Below, in pieces: positions 1 through 7,142 of a stretch of 46,993 nt of DNA (the first letter of the stretch is position 1; every line of letters begins with the position of its first letter). The position numbers and the translations under genes are program-made. Location of the stretch: contig NKXN01000041.1 of NCBI GenBank assembly GCA_002261155.1, positions 1 through 46,993 on the forward strand, written 5' to 3'. Source of the stretch: Bacillaceae bacterium SAS-127. GTDB lineage: Bacteria > Bacillota > Bacilli > Bacillales > Domibacillaceae. The notes under the pieces are model-generated. The model ran no database searches and was not told where the DNA came from. It was given only the letters and a program-made list of their open reading frames with translations.

Positions 1-182
1 ACCACCTTGGCGCTCGCTGTAACGAGGAGCAACGTCTGAGAAAAAGCTTTTTGTATTGCATATACAGGCTTTTCTTTCTTCTTGCCATTCTCGTCTTCTA
101 CTTCAACCACTGATGCTACTTCGTTACGAAGGAAAGTACGGAACCGTACGTGCGGTGGTGTGAGAGGTCGGAGGTTAATCAC
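1..182 (-). CDS. Partial reverse-strand ORF, 5' part overlaps the intron remnant
   Basis: An open reverse-strand frame runs from a GTG at 182-180 off the left edge, giving about 60 codons. The part from about position 134 downwards has ordinary protein composition (FLRNEVASVVEVEDENG, then a Lys-rich stretch and a hydrophobic QTLLLVTASAKVV). The first 16 codons are antisense to the group II intron remnant. The GTG is preceded on the reverse strand by AGGAGGAG, which would serve as a ribosome binding site but is the antisense of intron domain VI. I read this as a real gene that lost its 5' end at the junction near 135 and now has a fortuitous start. The family is not recognised. It could also be a non-translated fragment. 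Confidence 0.35.
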   Translation of the reverse strand, partial: MINLRPLTPPHVRFRTFLRNEVASVVEVEDENGKKKEKPVYAIQKAFSQTLLLVTASAKV

Positions 183-198
183 CTCCTCCTACTCGATT
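136..198 (+). mobile_element. Truncated 3' end of a group II intron (domains V-VI)
   Basis: GTACG-GAAC-CGTAC at 136-149 forms the tip hairpin of a domain V, followed by GTGCGGTGGTGTGAGAGG. A domain VI-like hairpin follows (GGAGGT/ACCTCC, about 170-186), ending in TCCTACTCGAT. This order and wording match my recollection of bacterial ORF-bearing group II introns from Bacillales. The 5' strand of domain V (expected ACCGCC) is missing, because the sequence upstream of 136 is unrelated, so only the last ~62 bases survive. No reverse transcriptase ORF is present. The identification rests on memory of the conserved 3' end and not on a search. Confidence 0.6.
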
Positions 199-210
199 GC
201 CTAGAAAAAG

Positions 211-254
211 TTGACATTATATAATAAGCGCACTTATTATATTGATAAGTGCGC
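211..254 (+). promoter_or_regulatory. Promoter with palindromic operator for the EVE-MarR operon
   Basis: A sigma-A type promoter has -35 TTGACA at 211-216 and -10 TATTAT at 235-240 (18-base spacer). A perfect 10-bp inverted repeat, GCGCACTTAT at 228-237 and ATAAGTGCGC at 245-254 with a 7-base spacer, covers the -10 and probable start site. Its position fits a repressor site. The second gene of the operon encodes a MarR-type regulator, so autoregulation is the obvious inference. Confidence 0.75.
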
Positions 255-283
255 GTATTAAAATGCGAAAAGAGGAGAATGGA

Positions 284-724
284 ATGAGTACGAAATTTTG
301 GATTGGTGTTGTATCTGAAGATCATGTTCATGTGGGAGTGAAGGGGGAGTTTGCTCAGCTTTGTCACGGAAAAGCGGCGCCATTAAAAAGAATGAAGCAA
401 GGAGATTGGATCATTTACTATTCTCCGAAGACTAGTTATCCTAATGGAAAGCCATTGAAACATTTTACTGCAATTGGCAGGATTAAAAGCGGTGAGGTAT
501 ATCAATTTCAAATGTCGTCTCAATTTATTCCGTTCAGGATAGATGTGGACTATATGGAATGCCAAGCAGTTAGTTTTGATCAGATCAAATCGAAATTGGA
601 TGTTTATCAGACGACTTCAAATATTGGTTTATTATTTCGCAGAGGGCATTTTGAAGTGAGCAAAGAAGATTTTTTAACTATTTCAACAGAAATGGGGATC
701 AGTATCAATGAAATGGAATTCTAA
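284..724 (+). CDS. EVE domain-containing protein (UPF0310-like)
   Basis: This 146-residue protein matches the EVE/PUA-like fold in order: the FWIGVVSEDHV opening, a basic KAAPLKRMKQGDWIIYYSPKT segment, FTAIGRI, and the late NIGLLFRRGHFEVSKEDF helix. EVE domains are related to YTH and PUA domains, and several bind modified bases in nucleic acids. No fused nuclease or other effector domain is visible. The start at 284 is preferred over the in-frame ATG at 242 because AGAGGAG lies 7 bases before it and the 242 codon falls inside the operator. The 3' end overlaps the MarR gene by 17 bases, so the two are probably co-translated. The biological role is unknown. Confidence 0.8.
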   Translation: MSTKFWIGVVSEDHVHVGVKGEFAQLCHGKAAPLKRMKQGDWIIYYSPKTSYPNGKPLKHFTAIGRIKSGEVYQFQMSSQFIPFRIDVDYMECQAVSFDQIKSKLDVYQTTSNIGLLFRRGHFEVSKEDFLTISTEMGISINEMEF

Positions 725-1157
725 ATTTGACGACCCAAAAGAGAGTACAGGTTTTCTCCTATGGCGTGTGTCACAAGATTGGCAAAGAGCAATAACGAAA
801 GAACTTTCTGAGATCGGGCTTACTCATGTGCAATTTGTACTTTTAGCCGCCTGTGATTACTTAGTCACTTCTGAAGGGCCTATCACCCAGAAACAATTGG
901 CTAGTTTCACAAAAACAAATATCATGATGGTATCGGATGTCGTGAGGACACTTCAAACAAAGGGACTAATGGAAAGAAGCAAGAATCCACAAGATAAAAG
1001 AGAAATTTTGTTAACTCCTACGAAAGAAGGAACTGAAAAAGTAAAAGTAGCGGTACCAGTAGTAGAAGGAGTCGATCAAAAGTTTTTTGAAGGTCTTAAA
1101 AATGCCCAGACGGATTTCAATAAGCATTTATTGAAATTATTAGATGAAGAAAAATAG
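708..1157 (+). CDS. MarR family transcriptional regulator
   Basis: 149 residues with the winged-helix layout of MarR proteins: an N-terminal dimerisation helix (LLWRVSQDWQRAITKELSEIGLTHVQFVLL), a recognition helix region (TQKQLASFTKTNIMMVSDVVRTLQTKGLMERSKNPQDKR) and a wing with the D-K-R motif typical of the family, followed by C-terminal dimerisation helices. It starts inside the end of the EVE gene (17-base overlap), downstream of a palindromic operator at 228-254 that it probably binds. The ligand cannot be told from sequence. There is no Cys arrangement that would clearly mark it as an OhrR-type redox sensor. Confidence 0.9.
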   Translation: MKWNSKFDDPKESTGFLLWRVSQDWQRAITKELSEIGLTHVQFVLLAACDYLVTSEGPITQKQLASFTKTNIMMVSDVVRTLQTKGLMERSKNPQDKREILLTPTKEGTEKVKVAVPVVEGVDQKFFEGLKNAQTDFNKHLLKLLDEEK

Positions 1158-1303
1158 CCACACATTTCCTTTGAATGGTATAGACAACCAAATAAAATAC
1201 GTGCTATTCTTTTTTTAAATTGGAAAATGGAAACATATAAAAGTTTTCCATTTAAAACGTCGGTCGACCATTGAACGGTCGTAGGTAGAAGGGGAAAAGC
1301 AAA

Positions 1304-2029
1304 GTGAAGATTATAAAAGTGAAAGATTATCAGGAAATGAGTCAAACAGCGGCAGAGATCATCATTGCTCAAGTGAAAACAAATCCAAAGCTTGTTTTAG
1401 GCTTAGCAACTGGAAGCACGCCCGAAGGACTATATAAAAACTTAATTGCAGACCATCAAGCCAATGGAACGACTTATCAACAAGTGGCAACATTTAATCT
1501 GGATGAGTATATCGGTTTGCCTAAAACGGATCACAATAGCTATTACGCTTTTATGAAGAAACATTTATTTGACCATATTGATGTGCCAGCTGAAAATATT
1601 CATTTACCGAGTGGAGAAAAAGAGGGTTTATCGGCTGAATGTGCAGCATATGAGACGTTCATTCATGAAGCAGGTGGCGTGGATGTACAGGTGCTAGGTA
1701 TCGGCGGCAATGGACATATTGGCTTCAATGAACCTGGTACACCGTTTGATTCACTAACGCATATTATTGAATTAGATGAGTCAACGAGAGAAGCGAATGC
1801 TCGCTTTTTTAACAGTTTAGAAGAAGTGCCGACTCAAGCGATTACGATGGGGATTCAAACGATTATGAGTGCGAAGGAAATCGTGTTGCTAGCGTCAGGT
1901 GCGGCCAAAGTGGAAGCGATCTCTAACTTGTTATTAGGGGAAGTGACTGAGGCATTTCCAGCTTCTTGTTTGCATCAACACCCCAATGTAACTATCATCG
2001 TTGACGAAGCGGCTTTAAATGGTAAATAA
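1304..2029 (+). CDS. nagB: Glucosamine-6-phosphate deaminase
   Basis: 241 residues, the usual length for Bacillus NagB. It converts glucosamine 6-phosphate to fructose 6-phosphate and ammonia in the cytosol. Visible motifs are the phosphate-binding GLATGSTPEGLYKNL (about 33-47), NLDEY with catalytic Asp67, and GIGGNGHIGFNEPG carrying His138 and Glu143. Translation begins at GTG 1304 with AGAAGGGG just upstream. No nagA or GntR-type nagR gene is adjacent, so the gene stands alone here. The leader holds an 8-base palindrome, GGTCGACC (1262-1269), and a near-palindrome AAATGGAAAC/GTTTTCCATTT, which are candidate regulatory sites without an assigned binder. Confidence 0.95.
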   Translation: MKIIKVKDYQEMSQTAAEIIIAQVKTNPKLVLGLATGSTPEGLYKNLIADHQANGTTYQQVATFNLDEYIGLPKTDHNSYYAFMKKHLFDHIDVPAENIHLPSGEKEGLSAECAAYETFIHEAGGVDVQVLGIGGNGHIGFNEPGTPFDSLTHIIELDESTREANARFFNSLEEVPTQAITMGIQTIMSAKEIVLLASGAAKVEAISNLLLGEVTEAFPASCLHQHPNVTIIVDEAALNGK

Positions 2030-2042
2030 ATAGATCGTAGAT

Positions 2043-2077
2043 AAGCTGTCGGGAGAGTGACTCTCGGCAGCTTTTTT
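2043..2077 (+). terminator. Rho-independent terminator after nagB
   Basis: A stem AAGCTGTCGGGAGAG pairs with CTCTCGGCAGCTT around a TGA loop and is followed by six T residues. Confidence 0.85.
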
Positions 2078-2090
2078 AGGTGAAGAAAAT

Positions 2091-2171
2091 GTAGCTAAAG
2101 TCAAAGAAAGCTAACGAAAGTCGAAGAAAGTGTAGCTAAAGTTGAAGAAAGCTAACGAAGGTCGAAGAAGC
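2091..2171. repeat. Two tandem 41-bp units
   Basis: GTAGCTAAAG begins at 2091 and again at 2132, and the 41-base units are nearly identical. Each unit is itself two related ~20-base halves (AGCTAAAGTCAAAGAAA and GCTAACGAAAGTCGAAGAAA). The array lies between the nagB terminator and the nitroreductase terminator, with no ORF or start codon across it. Confidence 0.8.
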
Positions 2172-2190
2172 CCCACAATATTCAACAAAT

Positions 2191-2221
2191 GAGGCTGGTT
2201 CCTTTATAGGAGCCAGCCTCA
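2191..2221 (-). terminator. Hairpin downstream of the nitroreductase gene
   Basis: GAGGCTGGTTCC and GGAGCCAGCCTC form a strong stem 3' of the reverse-strand nitroreductase. The T-tract on that strand is weak (CATTTGTTG), so termination efficiency is uncertain. Confidence 0.6.
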
Positions 2222-2226
2222 CTCGA

Positions 2227-2823
2227 TTATTTAAACACTTTTACACGTTCGTTCATTGGTTGGAATTCTTTGTCGCCAGCAGGAGCCACTGGTTTTCCGA
2301 ATGGCATTTGAGACATTAGCTTCCAGTTTTCAGGTACGTTCCATTTTGTACGAACTTTTTCGTCGATGAGTGGATTGTAATGCTGAAGTGTTGCACCGAA
2401 CCCTTCTTGTTCTAACGCTGTCCACACGATGTATTGAAGCATACCTGAAGATTGCATCGACCAAAGTGGAAAGTTGTCCGCATAAGTTGGGAAGCTTTCT
2501 TGTAGCCCTTTGACAACTGTTTCGTCTTCAAAGAAAAGAACGGTACCGTAACCAGCTTTGAACATTCCCATTTTCTCTTCTGTTGGCCCGAATTGGTCAG
2601 CAGGAACTATTTCTTTTAACGTATCTTTTGTCAAGTCCCAAAGCTCGTCATGTTGTTGACCAAGAAGGACGATCGCACGGCCACTTTGTGAGTTGAAAGC
2701 AGTAGGCGCATGTTTAACCGCAAACTCAACGACTTCTTGTATTCTTTCGTCTGACACTGTTTGCTCTTTACTAATCGCATAAATCGAACGTCTTGTTTCT
2801 ATAGCTGAATAAAAATTAGTCAT
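2227..2823 (-). CDS. Nitroreductase family FMN oxidoreductase (Frm2/Hbn1/CinD-like)
   Basis: 198 residues starting FYSAIETRRSIYAISKE, a hallmark of the Frm2/Hbn1-type branch of nitroreductases, with PTAFNSQSGRAIVLLG as the FMN-binding segment and EQEGFGATLQHYNP towards the C-terminus. Family members reduce nitro compounds or quinones with NAD(P)H, and the lactococcal member CinD is induced by copper. The gene is divergent from an HxlR regulator with a shared 169-base intergenic region, which is the typical arrangement for quinone- or electrophile-induced reductases. Its own promoter is visible on the reverse strand. Substrate is inferred only from family. Confidence 0.88.
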   Translation of the reverse strand: MTNFYSAIETRRSIYAISKEQTVSDERIQEVVEFAVKHAPTAFNSQSGRAIVLLGQQHDELWDLTKDTLKEIVPADQFGPTEEKMGMFKAGYGTVLFFEDETVVKGLQESFPTYADNFPLWSMQSSGMLQYIVWTALEQEGFGATLQHYNPLIDEKVRTKWNVPENWKLMSQMPFGKPVAPAGDKEFQPMNERVKVFK

Positions 2824-2867
2824 GTTTTTTCCTCTTTTCTGTTCATTGTATTTTTTAAGATATTTTT

Positions 2868-2913
2868 GTTACCTTTCGTAACTTAGTATAAAATCGATAA
2901 AATATAAAGTCAA
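2868..2913 (-). promoter_or_regulatory. Promoter of the nitroreductase gene with possible HxlR site
   Basis: Read on the reverse strand, -35 TTGACT (2913-2908) and -10 TATACT (2890-2885) are separated by exactly 17 bases. Just downstream, GTTAC-N5-GTAAC (2868-2882) is a short perfect inverted repeat placed where a repressor would block transcription. Binding by the divergent HxlR protein is inferred. Confidence 0.65.
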
Positions 2914-2992
2914 GTAACTTTGTTAGAAAAAGTGTAAAGGTATCTTTTTCAAGGAAAAAGGGGTATAATTATAGTGTAAAGAGGTGAAAGAA

Positions 2993-3304
2993 ATGAAAGA
3001 TGTTCAGCTTTGTCCGAAGTTTGAAAAGGCAATGCAGATGATGGGGAAGCGTTGGACAGGATTGATTGTTAATCAGTTGTTGATGGGACCTCAACGATTT
3101 TCAGAGATAAAATCAGGTTTCCCAATTAGCGGGAAATTATTAACGGATCGATTGAAAGAGATGGAAGAAGAGGGGTTAGTGACACGCCAAGTTTACCCTG
3201 AGGTGCCCGTTCGTGTGGAATATGAGTTAACAGAGAAGGGGCAAGCACTTGAGGCGAGCGTGAAAGAAATCGAGAAATGGGCTCACCAGTGGGTGGAATT
3301 GTAA
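2993..3304 (+). CDS. HxlR family transcriptional regulator
   Basis: 103 residues of HxlR/DUF24 type winged helix: LCPKFEKAMQMMGKRWTGLIVNQLL with an N-terminal Cys, GPQRFSEIKSGFPISGKLLTDRLKEMEEEGLV as helix-turn-helix, and a wing VEYELTEKG. In this family (YodB, CatR, HypR) the N-terminal Cys often senses quinones or disulfide stress. The ATG at 2993 is preferred to the GTG at 2984 because AAAGAGGTG provides the ribosome binding site. A -10 TATAAT lies at 2964-2969. It is divergent from the nitroreductase, its likely target. Confidence 0.9.
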   Translation: MKDVQLCPKFEKAMQMMGKRWTGLIVNQLLMGPQRFSEIKSGFPISGKLLTDRLKEMEEEGLVTRQVYPEVPVRVEYELTEKGQALEASVKEIEKWAHQWVEL

Positions 3305-3322
3305 CGAATTAAGAAAAAATAT

Positions 3323-3362
3323 AAAAAGAGGACGTCCCTTTCATGTGGACATCCTCTTTTTA
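3323..3362. terminator. Bidirectional terminator between hxlR-type gene and hemAT
   Basis: AAAAAGAGGACGTCC pairs with GGACATCCTCTTTTT, with A/T tracts on both sides serving the two convergent genes. Confidence 0.88.
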
Positions 3363-3365
3363 CGT

Positions 3366-4676
3366 TTATTTAGAATGTAGGTACTGCTCGGTCGAATCAT
3401 TCAATTTGACGGCAGAGTATGCGACTTCTTTTGAAGCGTGTTCAATTTCGGTAATAATGCTAGACAATTGTTGCAGTTGGTTTTCGATATAACAGTTTTG
3501 TTCCTTCGTTCCGCTAATTAATTCAAGCAACTGATTGAAATCACCAGCAGTCTCTGTCATGCTTTGAATTCCTTTATGAACAAGGCTATTAACCGTTTCT
3601 ACAGATTGACTTACTTGCCCTATTAATGCGTTCGTTTTTAAGATGTGATCTGACACACTTGAAGTTGATGTTTTCGTTTGATCGGATAGTTTACGAATTT
3701 CTTCGGCCACTACGGCAAAGCCTTTTCCGTATTCTCCAGCGCGTGCGGCTTCAATCGAGGCGTTTAGTGCGAGCAAGTTTGTTTGACCAGCAATGTTCCC
3801 TACAATTGTAATGACTTCGGTAATACTTGAAGCAATTTGGTTTAATTCCGTTGAGAATGTTTGAATGTCTGTAACAGCTTTTTGAATTTCAGACAGCTTT
3901 TGTCCTTGTTCTTTCAACTGGTTTTGACCTTCTAGTGAATGGTTGGCTGATTCGTCGGCCATTGACATTCCTTCTTTTGCTAACTGCAAAATAGAACTAG
4001 CTTGTGAACTAAGTTCTTTTAAAGAGGCGGAAGTTTCTTGAGAAATAGCCGCTAGTTCTTGTGAAATGGTATGAACTTTGTTCGTTAGGGCATCTTTTCG
4101 CTCGTTCTCTAACGATTGGATACGCTCAAATTCAATTTCATACGCTTCGATCACAAGCTGCTGCTCTAAGCTCAACAATTTTGAAACTGCACGAATGAGC
4201 TCCATCTGGTCTTCCTTCGAAATATTCATATTCCCAATAAGAGTGAAAAATGAATTTTGTAAATCTTGAAAGGCGGATAAATACCATTTTGTTTTCAGGC
4301 CAATTTTGACATGCATATGAGCAATATTGATCCGTTTCTGTAAAAAGGCCTCATCGATTTCTCCATTAAAAAGCTCTTGAAGATGTCTTCGTAACGTTTT
4401 TTTTAGGCGTTCTACGCTACTGTTTTCTTTAATGATTTCCATTAAGTTGGGTTGTTGCACCAGTTTTGCGTAAAAAGAATCAATAACTGATGCTAAATGT
4501 TTTTCAACTTGTGGTTGAAGGAATTTGATCGCTTGTAAATCGCTTTCTGTTAAGTCGATCATTCTTATTTGTTCAGATAGCTCTGACCTAGGTTTTACAG
4601 ATAATTTAACAGTTGATGTTGCAAAATTAGATTTATCAATAGAATCATTAGTAACTTTTGATCTAAAAAATTTCAT
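3366..4676 (-). CDS. hemAT: HemAT-type globin-coupled aerotaxis receptor (first copy)
   Basis: 436 residues, close to B. subtilis HemAT (about 432). Residues about 35-190 form a sensor globin: Tyr69 in IDSFYAKL and the proximal His122 in [15 protein letters not shown] fit the HemAT haem pocket. The C-terminal half is a methyl-accepting signalling domain with the hairpin tip [38 protein letters not shown]. There is no transmembrane segment, so it is a soluble oxygen sensor that would signal through CheW/CheA encoded elsewhere. The ATG at 4676 follows GGAGTGGGGA, and a longer in-frame start at 4700 lacks such a site. A second HemAT lies at 17070-18362. Confidence 0.93.
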   Translation of the reverse strand: MKFFRSKVTNDSIDKSNFATSTVKLSVKPRSELSEQIRMIDLTESDLQAIKFLQPQVEKHLASVIDSFYAKLVQQPNLMEIIKENSSVERLKKTLRRHLQELFNGEIDEAFLQKRINIAHMHVKIGLKTKWYLSAFQDLQNSFFTLIGNMNISKEDQMELIRAVSKLLSLEQQLVIEAYEIEFERIQSLENERKDALTNKVHTISQELAAISQETSASLKELSSQASSILQLAKEGMSMADESANHSLEGQNQLKEQGQKLSEIQKAVTDIQTFSTELNQIASSITEVITIVGNIAGQTNLLALNASIEAARAGEYGKGFAVVAEEIRKLSDQTKTSTSSVSDHILKTNALIGQVSQSVETVNSLVHKGIQSMTETAGDFNQLLELISGTKEQNCYIENQLQQLSSIITEIEHASKEVAYSAVKLNDSTEQYLHSK

Positions 4677-4816
4677 TTCCCCACTCCTCGTATAGCCCAA
4701 TCTTCCTCTACTTTTTATATCAGTTTACCGTACTTTAGTCGATTACGCTATGGAATTTCATAGAGTAAACAGGTCCATTTCATCGGTTTTCAGATTTGTT
4801 TTCAGATTTTTTAGAT

Positions 4817-4858
4817 AAAAGACTGTTTGTATAGTGCCTTTCGTTCAAACAGTCTTTT
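4817..4858. terminator. Perfect 13-bp hairpin between divergent genes (attenuator or orphan terminator)
   Basis: AAAAGACTGTTTG at 4817-4829 and CAAACAGTCTTTT at 4846-4858 pair perfectly around a 16-base loop. It sits between the starts of divergent hemAT and the membrane protein gene, where no transcript is expected to end. It may be an attenuator in one of the two leaders or the end of an unannotated short RNA. Confidence 0.6.
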
Positions 4859-4900
4859 ATTGTTATTCCTAGCATACATTTTAGAAAAAAGGGATGTGGC

Positions 4901-5308
4901 ATGATGAAGTTTAGCAAATTCGTTTACAACCCATATATTATGTGTGTCATAATGGCTTGTCTGTTTACGACATTTCTTGCTGTTTTTTATGTGAGCTGGC
5001 CGTTGGTGGGTGTAGCATTCATCGGGGGAGGCTGTTTTTTTCTTTATATTGTCGCCGTTTATCGGCTAGTTCTCTATCAAGGCGTTCCAAGGCATGGAAA
5101 ACAAGAAGATCATCTGTTTATGTCTCTTTGGTACGCATGGCCTCTCTATGTATTAAGCGTGATCGTGGTGTTCTTTTTCTTTAGTGAACTAGCATCAATT
5201 TTCTATGCGGCAGGTGGAGCATTTGGCATTCTTGTGAGCGAATGGCTTCAAGTGAAAAAAGTAGAAGAAAAAGCAGAAGAACGAAAAGTAAAGGTGAAGG
5301 CTCAGTAA
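4901..5308 (+). CDS. Small integral membrane protein, family not recognised
   Basis: 135 residues with about four hydrophobic segments (IMCVIMACLFTTFLAVFYV, VGVAFIGGGCFFLYIVAVY, WPLYVLSVIVVFFFFSELA, FYAAGGAFGILVSEWL) and a highly charged Lys/Glu-rich cytosolic tail. A loop QGVPRHGKQEDH separates the second and third segments. It begins at ATG 4901 after AAAAAAGGG. No enzymatic motif is visible and I cannot assign a function. It is convergent with the thioredoxin-like gene and shares a terminator with it. Confidence 0.75.
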   Translation: MMKFSKFVYNPYIMCVIMACLFTTFLAVFYVSWPLVGVAFIGGGCFFLYIVAVYRLVLYQGVPRHGKQEDHLFMSLWYAWPLYVLSVIVVFFFFSELASIFYAAGGAFGILVSEWLQVKKVEEKAEERKVKVKAQ

Positions 5309-5319
5309 AGGTGAAGCAT

Positions 5320-5350
5320 AAGTGGAGGCAGATGTTACATCTGCCTCCAC
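5320..5350. terminator. Bidirectional hairpin between convergent genes
   Basis: AGTGGAGGCAGATG and CATCTGCCTCCACT pair perfectly around TTA, between the convergent genes ending at 5308 and 5354. No long T tract follows on either strand. Confidence 0.65.
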
Positions 5351-5353
5351 TGC

Positions 5354-5668
5354 TTACACGCTTTGTAGAAATTCGATGACTTGCTCAGGTGATTTAGCAT
5401 GTGCGCTATGAAGATGAGCTGTCTTTTCACCATTTTGGTAAATCAACAAACTTGGAATCCCCATGACGTCGTATTTTTCCGCTAGTTCTGGGAATTCATC
5501 TCGATTGACTTCATACCAGTCATATTGGTTATATTCAACGATAATATCGTCAATGAACATATCCATGCGACGGCAATCCGGGCACCAGCCAGCAGTAAAT
5601 TTCATAATAACGGACTTTTCCTGGGAAATTAATTGTTGGAATTGCTCGACACTTTTAACTAACTCCAT
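5354..5668 (-). CDS. Thioredoxin-like protein (CPDC motif)
   Basis: 104 residues with a thioredoxin fold: FTAGWCPDCRRMD carries the redox pair Cys29-Cys32, and GIPSLLIY carries the cis-proline. The usual Gly-Pro between the cysteines is Pro-Asp here, as in several minor Bacillus thioredoxin-like proteins such as YtpP. There is no signal peptide, so it acts in the cytosol as a general disulfide reductant or with a specific partner that cannot be named. Its ribosome binding site (GGAGG on the reverse strand) lies 6-9 bases before ATG. Confidence 0.88.
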   Translation of the reverse strand: MELVKSVEQFQQLISQEKSVIMKFTAGWCPDCRRMDMFIDDIIVEYNQYDWYEVNRDEFPELAEKYDVMGIPSLLIYQNGEKTAHLHSAHAKSPEQVIEFLQSV

Positions 5669-5829
5669 GGTAACTCCTCCTCAAATGTCTATCATCTGTT
5701 ATTTTAGCGTGATCTGTACGTCGGAACAAATAAAAGATTTCAATTATGTAAAGCTTTTGTTAAAATGCTGAAAATGATCATTCGTTTTTTTATACTAACA
5801 ATTAATGAAGTAATATTCTTGGAGGGACT

Positions 5830-6999
5830 ATGGGGAGATATTTAGAAATTTTTCTTGTTTCATTAAAGCTAGGTTTTACCTCTTTTGGGGGACCGACTGC
5901 CCATCTTGGGTATTTTCAAGAGGAATACATACGAAAAAAGCGTTGGCTAGATGATCAACGCTATGCGGAAATTATCGCGATTTGTCAGTTTCTTCCTGGT
6001 CCAGCGAGCAGTCAAGTCGGTATAGCGATTGGTATGCTGCGCGGTGGAATGCTAGGTGGTTTTATTTCATGGTTTGGCTTTACGATGCCTTCTGTTGTCG
6101 TGTTAATTTTGTTTGCGTTATTTTTACAGCATTCTAGTTTTGATGCCGATTATTTAATCTATGGATTAAAAATTACGGCTGTCGCAGTTGTCGCACATGC
6201 TCTTTCGCAAATGAGTAGCAAGCTGACACCGGATAAAGGGAGAAAAACAATCGCAATCATTGCGGCAATGCTAATTCTTTTATACCCGACAGCGTTTGGG
6301 CAAATTGCCATTATTGTTATTGCTGGAATTATAGGGGCTTTTATTTATAAGGATCAAAAAATATCGTCTGAGCTCTCTTTCGACTTTGGTATTGGCAAAA
6401 AAAGTGCCGCCTTTGCTTGGATATTATTTTTCGGATTGCTTATATTGCTTCCTCTCGGTCGAGAAAGCGTGAATCATATGTTTTATAGTATGTTCGACAC
6501 CTTTTTCCGAGCGGGATCGATCGTGTTCGGCGGCGGACATGTTGTTATGCCGATGCTTGAGAGAGAAGTGGTTCCTTCAGGGTGGATGACGGAAGAAACC
6601 TTTTTAGCGGGGTATGGGCTGGCACAAGCTGTACCGGGTCCGTTGTTTACACTTGCTTCTTATTTAGGAACTGTCACTAGTGGCGTGACGGGGGGATTGC
6701 TTGCGACTGTTGCTATTTTTCTTCCGTCCTTTTTGCTTCTAGTTGGCACATTACCGTTTTGGGGTTGGCTTCGAGAGAAAAGTTATTTTCAAGCAGCACT
6801 CGTGGGCATTAATAGTGCGGTAGTGGGAATTTTATTAGCTGCTCTTTATGATCCGGTCTTTACAAGTGCAGTCAAGCAGCCACTTGATCTTGCTTTTGTG
6901 CTCATCGTGTATGCGGCGATTGCTGTTTGGAAACTGCCAGTATGGAAAATTGTGCTTGGAGTGATCTTTGTTAGTTTATTGTTCACATTTTTTGGATAA
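5830..6999 (+). CDS. chrA: Chromate transporter, CHR family, two-domain form
   Basis: 389 residues with two homologous CHR halves. The first opens LKLGFTSFGGPTAHLGYFQEEYI and contains CQFLPGPASSQVGIAIG. The second contains FRAGSIVFGGGHVVMPMLEREVV and GYGLAQAVPGPLFTLASYLG. The duplicated FGG and PGP signatures and about ten membrane segments define the long-chain ChrA type, which exports chromate (sulfate-like oxyanions) from the cytosol. The gene has its own GGAGGG ribosome binding site and no adjacent chrB or other resistance gene, so a role in chromate resistance is inferred from family alone. Confidence 0.92.
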   Translation: MGRYLEIFLVSLKLGFTSFGGPTAHLGYFQEEYIRKKRWLDDQRYAEIIAICQFLPGPASSQVGIAIGMLRGGMLGGFISWFGFTMPSVVVLILFALFLQHSSFDADYLIYGLKITAVAVVAHALSQMSSKLTPDKGRKTIAIIAAMLILLYPTAFGQIAIIVIAGIIGAFIYKDQKISSELSFDFGIGKKSAAFAWILFFGLLILLPLGRESVNHMFYSMFDTFFRAGSIVFGGGHVVMPMLEREVVPSGWMTEETFLAGYGLAQAVPGPLFTLASYLGTVTSGVTGGLLATVAIFLPSFLLLVGTLPFWGWLREKSYFQAALVGINSAVVGILLAALYDPVFTSAVKQPLDLAFVLIVYAAIAVWKLPVWKIVLGVIFVSLLFTFFG

Positions 7000-7076
7000 G
7001 TACGATGAAGACTGATAGATCAAGGCTTAGAGCTATATCGGTCTAATAGAGGAGTCTTTTGTCGGACGTTTGACTG

Positions 7077-7104
7077 TTGTTAAATTACGCAATAAGGTTA
7101 TAAT
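7077..7104 (+). promoter_or_regulatory. Probable promoter of rodA
   Basis: TTGTTA at 7077-7082 and a perfect TATAAT at 7099-7104 are separated by 16 bases, 38 bases before the start codon. Confidence 0.55.
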
Positions 7105-7142
7105 GTAGTAGGCGTAATTTTATTAGAAAGAGGAATCGTTCG

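Noticed and set aside
242-283. Upstream ATG extension of the EVE gene
   Set aside because: It would translate the operator palindrome and lacks a ribosome binding site, whereas ATG 284 has AGAGGAG.
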